Source of the DNA: Nostoc cf. commune SO-36
GTDB lineage: Bacteria; Cyanobacteriota; Cyanobacteriia; Cyanobacteriales; Nostocaceae
Direction: 5' to 3'
NCBI RefSeq assembly: GCF_023734775.1
Contig: NZ_AP025732.1
Location: 558,001 to 622,000, forward strand
Length of the DNA: 64,000 bases
In this document: in pieces, positions 59,250 through 64,000 of the stretch
How positions within the stretch are numbered: the stretch's first letter is position 1
Layout of the letters: every line of letters starts with the position of its first letter
Notes under the pieces: model-generated
What the model was told of the DNA's origin: nothing
Seen by the model: the letters and a program-made list of their open reading frames with translations, nothing else
Databases searched by the model: none
Made by a program: the position numbers and the translations under genes

Positions 59250-60531
59250 TTATTGCAAGCGTACAGATACACTACCTGCATGGGCTGGCAAACCTTCTGC
59301 CTCTGCTAAGGTGATAGCTGCTTTGCCTATTGTCTGTAATGCTTGTTTATCACATTCTAAATAAGTAATTCGTTTGAGAAAGTCGTAGACACTCAAACCA
59401 GAGGCAAAGCGGGCAGAACGGGCAGTTGGCAGTACATGGTTGGGGCCTCCTAAATAATCGCCAATCGCTTCTGGAGTATAACGTCCTAAAAACACGCTCC
59501 CGGCACACTTAATTTGATTGGCAAGCAGTTGTGGGTTGTCTACACATAATTCCACATGTTCTGGAGCTAGTTGATTAAGCAGTGGTATACTCTCGGCTAA
59601 ATCGCTGACCAGAATGACGGCTGCATAATTTTTGCCAACTAGCACTGGCAACTTTTGTGGTGGGTAGATCGGCAAGAATTTTCTCAACAGCCTTTATTAC
59701 TTGTTGCGCGAAAATTTCTGAATCAGTAATTAAGATTGACTGGGCACTAGGATCGTGTTCTGCTTGCGATAGTAAATCCCAGGCAATCCAATCTGGGTTG
59801 TTCTGTCCGTCAGCTACCACTAAAATTTCTGAAGGGCCAGCGATGCTATCAATGCCAACAGTGCCAAAGACTTGACGCTTGGCTTCAGCAACATAAGCAT
59901 TACCAGGGCCAACAATTTTATCTACCGGGGCAATGCTTTCTGTACCATAAGCTAATGCTGCGATCGCTTGCGCCCCACCAATGCCATATATTTCTGTAAC
60001 ACCAGCAACTTGAGCAGCAGCCAATACGGCGGGATTAATCTCACCGCCAGGCATCGGTACTGTCATGACAATTCTTTCAACACCAGCAATTTTGGCTGGT
60101 AAGGCATTCATCAACAAAGAACTCGGATAGCTAGCCCGTCCTCCTGGTACATAAATTCCCACTTGCGACAACGCTACCCAATTCAATCCCAGTTTTACGC
60201 CGACTGTATCGGTGTAGCCAATATCTGGCGGTAGTTGTTTTTCATGGAAAGCCACAATCCTTTCAGCAGCAAATTCCAGCGCCGCCAAGACATCGGCAGG
60301 ACATTGCGTTGCGTGTTCGGCAATAAAGGTTTCGCTTAGATGCAAAGACTGAAGATTGTTGCGATCAAAGCGGCTAGTATAGTCCTTAACTGCGGCATCA
60401 CCACGCACTTTGACATCAGCTAGAATCTCGCGTACTGTCCCGCTAACATCAACTGTAACTTCCCGGCGATCGCTTACAAGGGTTTTGAATTTGACAGAAA
60501 AATCTTTGTCGGTAGTTTGAAGTAGCTGCAT
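59250..60531 (-). pseudogene. hisD: Histidinol dehydrogenase HisD, single-base frameshift
   Basis: Catalyses the last two steps of histidine synthesis. From 60531 the frame gives a normal HisD N-terminus (VGIYVPGGRASYPSSLLMNA, IVGPGNAYVAEAK, AGPSEILVVAD, AEHDPSAQ) up to about residue 300. It then changes frame at a run of five A (plus-strand TTTTT at 59629-59633). The remainder (NYAAVILVSDLAESIPLLNQ, LAPEHVELCVDNP, AHAGSVSVRLQ) continues in another frame to 59250. Removing one A restores a single 427-residue enzyme. As this step is normally essential for growth without histidine, either the base is a sequencing error or another copy exists. Confidence 0.9.
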
Positions 60532-60617
60532 GGACAGTATCTTAAAAGCAGTGAGGTCAATAATTAGTTTAACGTTGAGAACTGCTATATACGCTAATTA
60601 TCCGTAGGCTTACACGC

Positions 60618-61475
60618 TCATTGCATGACTCTGCTATCAATCGGTAATGAAAAGTCGCAAGACCATTCATTCCAAGAGCCAAAATAATTTCTGCCAGAAA
60701 TTCCTGCCTCTTCTAGTGCTATCAATGTATTGGCAGCCCTGGAACCTTTAAAACAGTAAATATACACAATGGACTCAGAAGTAATACCTACTGAGTGACA
60801 AATTTCTCGGATTTCATCTGGCGAACGAAACGTGGGAATATCCGAATCAGATGTCATCAGACGATGCCATTCTAGCCATACAGCGTTAGGGATTCTGCCT
60901 TTGCGAGGACAAAAATCAACGGTGTAGGGAGAAGAACTCAACCCAAGCCATTCTTGGCGATCGCGCACATCTAATTTAATAATTGCTGGATTGTCGATTG
61001 CTTGCAACATCTCGGCGGTAGTCACCATCATATCAGCGTTGGGATGCAATCTAAATATGCTGCTTTCATACAATGGTACTTCATCGGTAGTAGGTAATCC
61101 CGCCCTGAGCCATGCTTTATATCCTCCGTGTAAGATAGATACCTGAGCGCAACCCAAATATTTCAGTAAGAAAGCTGCCCGACAAGATTGGCCATAACCT
61201 TTATTTAAAGTATCTTCATAAACAATTAACCATTCTGTACCAGATATTCCTACCCTGCTCAGAATTTCTGCAAAATACTCTTGCAATTTCTTTAATCCTG
61301 CTGGGTAAGAATTATCTAAAAGATAGGTGAAGAAATCTCTAATATTTATGGATTGAGGAATATGAGAAATAGCATAATCTTCTGGACTTCGCGTATCGAC
61401 AATGACAGTTTTTGATGACTTTTGCGCTAATAGAGACGTGAGTTGTTGAGGAGAAATGAGGAGTTTTGTATTCAC
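60618..61475 (-). CDS. Sulfurtransferase with two rhodanese domains
   Basis: Thiosulfate or 3-mercaptopyruvate sulfurtransferase of 285 residues. The N-terminal rhodanese domain (about 8-130) is the inactive partner. The C-terminal domain (about 150-280) has the active-site loop CFKGSR with catalytic Cys241. The loop differs from both the CRKGVT (thiosulfate) and CGSGVT (mercaptopyruvate) forms, so the donor cannot be assigned. It lies upstream of hisD on the same strand with an 86-bp gap. Confidence 0.9.
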   Translation of the reverse strand: MNTKLLISPQQLTSLLAQKSSKTVIVDTRSPEDYAISHIPQSINIRDFFTYLLDNSYPAGLKKLQEYFAEILSRVGISGTEWLIVYEDTLNKGYGQSCRAAFLLKYLGCAQVSILHGGYKAWLRAGLPTTDEVPLYESSIFRLHPNADMMVTTAEMLQAIDNPAIIKLDVRDRQEWLGLSSSPYTVDFCPRKGRIPNAVWLEWHRLMTSDSDIPTFRSPDEIREICHSVGITSESIVYIYCFKGSRAANTLIALEEAGISGRNYFGSWNEWSCDFSLPIDSRVMQ

Positions 61476-61678
61476 GCTTTCATGCTGATGTTATCGTCCC
61501 ATTAGCCATTATCGTGCTTGGTAAATTTTTGTTTGGGAATCCAAATCACAAAACAATGGATGTTGAATGTTACAAGATAACTTTTATGGCTAATACAATG
61601 CACTCTGTCTTTCGCTCGTGTTTATCGTCTCACCAATAGATATCTCCAGAAATTAATTATGCGTTACCTGAAACCCTT

Positions 61679-61707
61679 GTGGAGACGTTGCAATGCAACG
61701 TCTCTAC
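61679..61707. repeat. Palindrome GAGACGTTGCA/TGCAACGTCTC
   Basis: Matches the centre of the MITE-like element at 33425-33536, with the same left flank AAACCCTTGT, but without that element's ends. Confidence 0.7.
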
Positions 61708-61858
61708 ATTAAATTGTGCTAAGTAATCGGACAAAAATATTTACAGTCATTGTGTAATTTTTTCTGTCTGACTACTCATTAAACATCAACATGCCAGAAG
61801 TACATCAGGAAGAGCTGCATAATTTTGGGTAGCGACAAATTACTAACAAGACTAACAA

Positions 61859-61888
61859 GATTCCCGACTATTAGAGAAGTCGGGAATC
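61859..61888 (-). terminator. Hairpin terminator/repeat of the GATTCCCGACT type
   Basis: Stem GATTCCCGACT/AGTCGGGAATC with an 8-base loop, 33 bp beyond the stop of the small minus-strand gene. Sister of 21223-21255. Confidence 0.65.
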
Positions 61889-61920
61889 AGAGCATTTCGA
61901 TTACTCTTTTGCAAACCCAA

Positions 61921-62118
61921 TCAATCATCAGTTGGATCATCGATCATTTCTGGTACTAAAGCTGGGTTACTTTTACGTTCTTCTGGTGATTGCTCCCGAA
62001 TAACATCGTCTATTCTTGCAGGGTGTTTAATTTTGTCCAGTACCTCTGGATCTAGTTGCGATGGATCGCCTTCTGGACTAGACTTTTCAGCTTGACTAGG
62101 AACTGTTTCCTTATTCAT
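61921..62118 (-). CDS. Small acidic protein, function unknown
   Basis: A 65-residue, strongly acidic and Pro-rich protein from the ATG at 62118 (MNKETVPSQAEKSSPEGDPS …), with GGGGAAAT about 8 bases upstream. The frame extends to 62145 without a better start. No signal or membrane segment; it is probably disordered. The end EMIDDPTDD is acidic. A hairpin follows the stop codon. The family is unknown. Confidence 0.6.
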   Translation of the reverse strand: MNKETVPSQAEKSSPEGDPSQLDPEVLDKIKHPARIDDVIREQSPEERKSNPALVPEMIDDPTDD

Positions 62119-62331
62119 CACTATTTCCCCAAACTTATACGTCAAGCTTAAATTGTTTTGTAGTCAGCTTCACACTATCTGGAGACTTAATTTCACACAG
62201 CAATAAGTAAAAAAGCGTAAGCGTTGCCCGTCAAAGACATGGCCTCTTGTAGACCAAAGATGATTAAATAGCCTTTACTATAAAAAACGTAAATATTCTG
62301 TATTCTCTGTATCACAAATAGGAAATAAGCA

Positions 62332-63627
62332 GTGTTACCAAAAAAGCCCCCCGCTACCAATCAAACTCAACGCCGGACATTTGCTCAACTTTTCGGACTG
62401 GTAAAACGTAATCCCTTGATGATTTCGCGGTGGGTGATCTGCTGGGTAGTTGTAGGCATTGCTGGTGGTCTATTTGCTGCGTTGTACTGGAATATTTTAG
62501 AATTTTTAACTCACCAGTTGCAGAAATTTGAAGGTTTTAGCCTCCTGATAGTGATGCCACTAGCTGGTTTATTTATCGGGCTGGTAATTCATTTTTTAGG
62601 AAATCCCGGTGAAATCGCCGTGATTGTTGATAATATCCATTTTCGTGGCGGACGCCTAGATGCTCGTAAGAATCCCTCAATGGTTCTTGCTTCTCTAATC
62701 AGCATATCGGCAGGCGGTAGTGCTGGCCCAGAAGCACCACTGGTACAGGTAACAGGTTCTTTTGGTACTTGGGTTGGCGATCGCTTAAAACTCCAAGGTG
62801 AAGACCTCAGAACCATAAGTTTAGCAGCAATGGCGGCTGGCTTTACCGCCTTGTTTGGCGCACCTCTTGGCGGTGCAATGTTCGCACTGGAAATTTTGCA
62901 CCATGAGCATATTGTGGAATATTACGAAGCTTTGATGCCAGCCATTGTTTCGAGTTGTGCTAGTTATTTGGTATTTGCAGCAATTACACATTTAGGAATT
63001 GCGCCAACTTGGCATTTTCCCCAGTATCACCTAGAAAAAATTGATGATTTTGCGATCGCGATTATGTTTGGAATTATCGGCGCAGTGGCCGGATGGATTT
63101 TTATGGCCATTTTTCGGGGCTGCGATTACTTGTTTGCCCGAATTCCTGCCCCCATTTATGTACGCACAACACTAGCAGGATTGGCACTTGGCAGTTTAGC
63201 AGTTTTATTACCCCTTACGCGTTATTTTGGACATGAAGAGTTAGATTCAGTCCTCACTACTAGTTTTGGTGCTATTTTTCTCTTAACTCTCGCTCTTGGG
63301 AAAATGGCTACCATTAGCATTACGGTAACAGGTGGATGGCGCGGTGGATTCATCATTCCCCTGTTTTTCACTGGTGCTTGCATTGGTAAAGCAGTAGCAG
63401 TCTTAATTCCTGGGCTTAATCCTGCCCTTGCCATGATTTGTACAATGGCGGCCATCAACGCAGCCGTAACCCGCACACCTATAAGTACGACTTTGCTAAT
63501 CTCAAAACTAACTAATTTGAGTCCCTTGACACCAATCCTTTTTGCCAGTTTGATTGGATTTTTTCTCGCTCCCAAAGTTCCTTTGATTGCATCTCAACTG
63601 AAGTCTCAACAAGAAGCGATTGATTAA
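62332..63627 (+). CDS. ClC-family chloride channel or Cl-/H+ antiporter
   Basis: Membrane protein of 431 residues with about 10-12 hydrophobic spans. The selectivity filter regions are AGGSAGPEAPLVQVTG, which aligns GPEAP with the GREGP motif so that the gating Glu is present, and GGFIIPLF, matching the GGIFAP motif. The inner proton-path Glu seems to be Ile (in FALEILHHEH, where E. coli has IIEEM). There are no CBS domains. The start GTG at 62332 has GGAAAT about 8 bases upstream. A role in ion homeostasis is inferred. Confidence 0.9.
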   Translation: MLPKKPPATNQTQRRTFAQLFGLVKRNPLMISRWVICWVVVGIAGGLFAALYWNILEFLTHQLQKFEGFSLLIVMPLAGLFIGLVIHFLGNPGEIAVIVDNIHFRGGRLDARKNPSMVLASLISISAGGSAGPEAPLVQVTGSFGTWVGDRLKLQGEDLRTISLAAMAAGFTALFGAPLGGAMFALEILHHEHIVEYYEALMPAIVSSCASYLVFAAITHLGIAPTWHFPQYHLEKIDDFAIAIMFGIIGAVAGWIFMAIFRGCDYLFARIPAPIYVRTTLAGLALGSLAVLLPLTRYFGHEELDSVLTTSFGAIFLLTLALGKMATISITVTGGWRGGFIIPLFFTGACIGKAVAVLIPGLNPALAMICTMAAINAAVTRTPISTTLLISKLTNLSPLTPILFASLIGFFLAPKVPLIASQLKSQQEAID

Positions 63628-63651
63628 CTCAAAAAACAGTCAATCAATTCT

Positions 63652-63864
63652 TTACATCTTCAGATGATTTTGGGATTCTTGTTTGGCTGCCAAATATTTA
63701 GCGATCGCTGCGGCATTCAACGGAATCACTTTTGTTGTTGGGCGTATTGTCTGTAACAATGCGTTTAGGCTGCCACAAGAATGACTAGCCTTGCGATACA
63801 CGCAAGCATAACTTACACCAGGCAGACGGAAATAGCTACCTATGGCTAATTGTTGAAATGTCAT
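63652..63864 (-). CDS. Small conserved protein, function unknown
   Basis: A 70-residue protein beginning MTFQQLAIGSYFRLPGVSYA, with a Cys/Arg/Lys-containing middle and TTKVIPLNAAAIAKYLAAKQ. The pattern of a short strand, then AxxR/K and VIPL, recalls a small beta-barrel-type family common in Nostoc, but I cannot name it. No signal or membrane segment. It is convergent with the ClC gene at 24 bp. Confidence 0.55.
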   Translation of the reverse strand: MTFQQLAIGSYFRLPGVSYACVYRKASHSCGSLNALLQTIRPTTKVIPLNAAAIAKYLAAKQESQNHLKM

Positions 63865-63901
63865 CAGAGCCTCAGATGAATAACGACAGGGAAAATCACA
63901 A

Positions 63902-64000
63902 TTGATTGACGAACTTAACCATGATAAGCCGGATAAACTAAGAACCCAAGATTTTATCCAACTACCTTTAGATTGCCACTTTTTTTGCTTACCGTTTCTA
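63902..64000 (+). CDS. Possible start of a gene running off the right edge
   Basis: From the TTG at 63902 (AGGGA 8-9 bases upstream) the frame stays open to the edge and reads IDELNHDKPDKLRTQDFIQL, then PLDCHFFCLPFL. This looks protein-like, but with 33 codons no family can be given. Unconfirmed. Confidence 0.35.
   Translation, partial: MIDELNHDKPDKLRTQDFIQLPLDCHFFCLPFL

Larger units (their letters stand above)
61476..61920. other. Intergenic region with two palindromes
   Basis: Contains a palindrome at 61679-61707 and a hairpin at 61859-61888; no gene recognised. Confidence 0.55.

Noticed and set aside
62700..62770. Idea that the ClC protein has lost the gating glutamate (GSAGP instead of GREGP)
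   Set aside because: Aligning PLVQVTG with PTVQIGG shows that GPEAP, not GSAGP, matches GREGP, so the Glu is present.

Overview
This window is chromosomal DNA of a filamentous, heterocyst-type cyanobacterium, Nostoc/Anabaena-like. The evidence is the very frequent HIP1 octamer GCGATCGC, the short tandem CATTGGG/TTGTCAT repeats typical of this group, and a gene set that only oxygenic phototrophs carry together: petM, ycf39, ycf46, ycf35, sqdB/sqdX, nblR and a cyanobacterial Omp85. No rRNA, tRNA or CRISPR array was recognised.

Layout. 1-951: a C5-cytosine DNA methyltransferase that runs off the left edge. 1-8.5 kb (minus strand): an outer-membrane block read purC, omp85, lpxC, fabZ, lpxA, lpxB, which makes the lipid A core and the protein that inserts outer-membrane proteins. 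9.1-11.5 kb: a small conserved gene and the remains of a class III nucleotide cyclase gene split by an IS200/IS605-type element carrying tnpB and a divergent ribbon-helix-helix gene. 11.5-14.8 kb: sqdB-sqdX for sulfolipid and a small lipoprotein. 14.9-18.5 kb: an FHA membrane protein, then a ribbon-helix-helix/zinc-knuckle protein, the Ycf46 AAA ATPase and Ycf35. 18.8-24 kb: dxs, a helical secreted protein, a small protein and RNase Z. 24.6-31.5 kb: a Wzc-like chain-length/BY-kinase protein, a PAS-GAF-PAS-cyclase whose catalytic Arg is Cys, a secreted tandem-domain protein and a short orphan protein. 32.5-40.2 kb: a phosphoribosyltransferase, two MITE-like insertions, pdxA, petM, ycf39, a structured RNA resembling an IscB-type (HEARO) omega RNA with no nuclease gene, NAD kinase, NblR, a DUF192 lipoprotein and a small protein. 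40.6-46.2 kb: an aminotransferase, a decayed patch with a broken PIN-like toxin gene, and leuS. 47-52.5 kb: a GGCT-fold protein, a sigG/anti-sigma pair, an L,D-transpeptidase, a ComFB-like protein and an M23 peptidase. 53-64 kb: transposase relics, a secreted two-nuclease fusion, phosphoglucomutase, a methyltransferase, hisD, a rhodanese, a ClC transporter and small proteins.

Most genes are housekeeping and lie in short units or alone, many closed by clear hairpin terminators. Envelope functions dominate: lipid A, Omp85, sulfolipid, polysaccharide export, peptidoglycan remodelling and the SigG envelope-stress sigma factor with its anti-sigma factor. Two otherwise normal genes, hisD and sigG, each carry a single extra base. 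That pattern fits either sequencing error or recent inactivation.

The least ordinary content lies between genes: a candidate orphan omega RNA upstream of NAD kinase; four MITE-like insertions of three kinds with intact target duplications of 8, 9 and 10 bp; a TnpB element and a second site sharing its right-end hairpin; and several dispersed palindromes placed at gene ends. I did not find a defence island or a clearly new multi-gene system.
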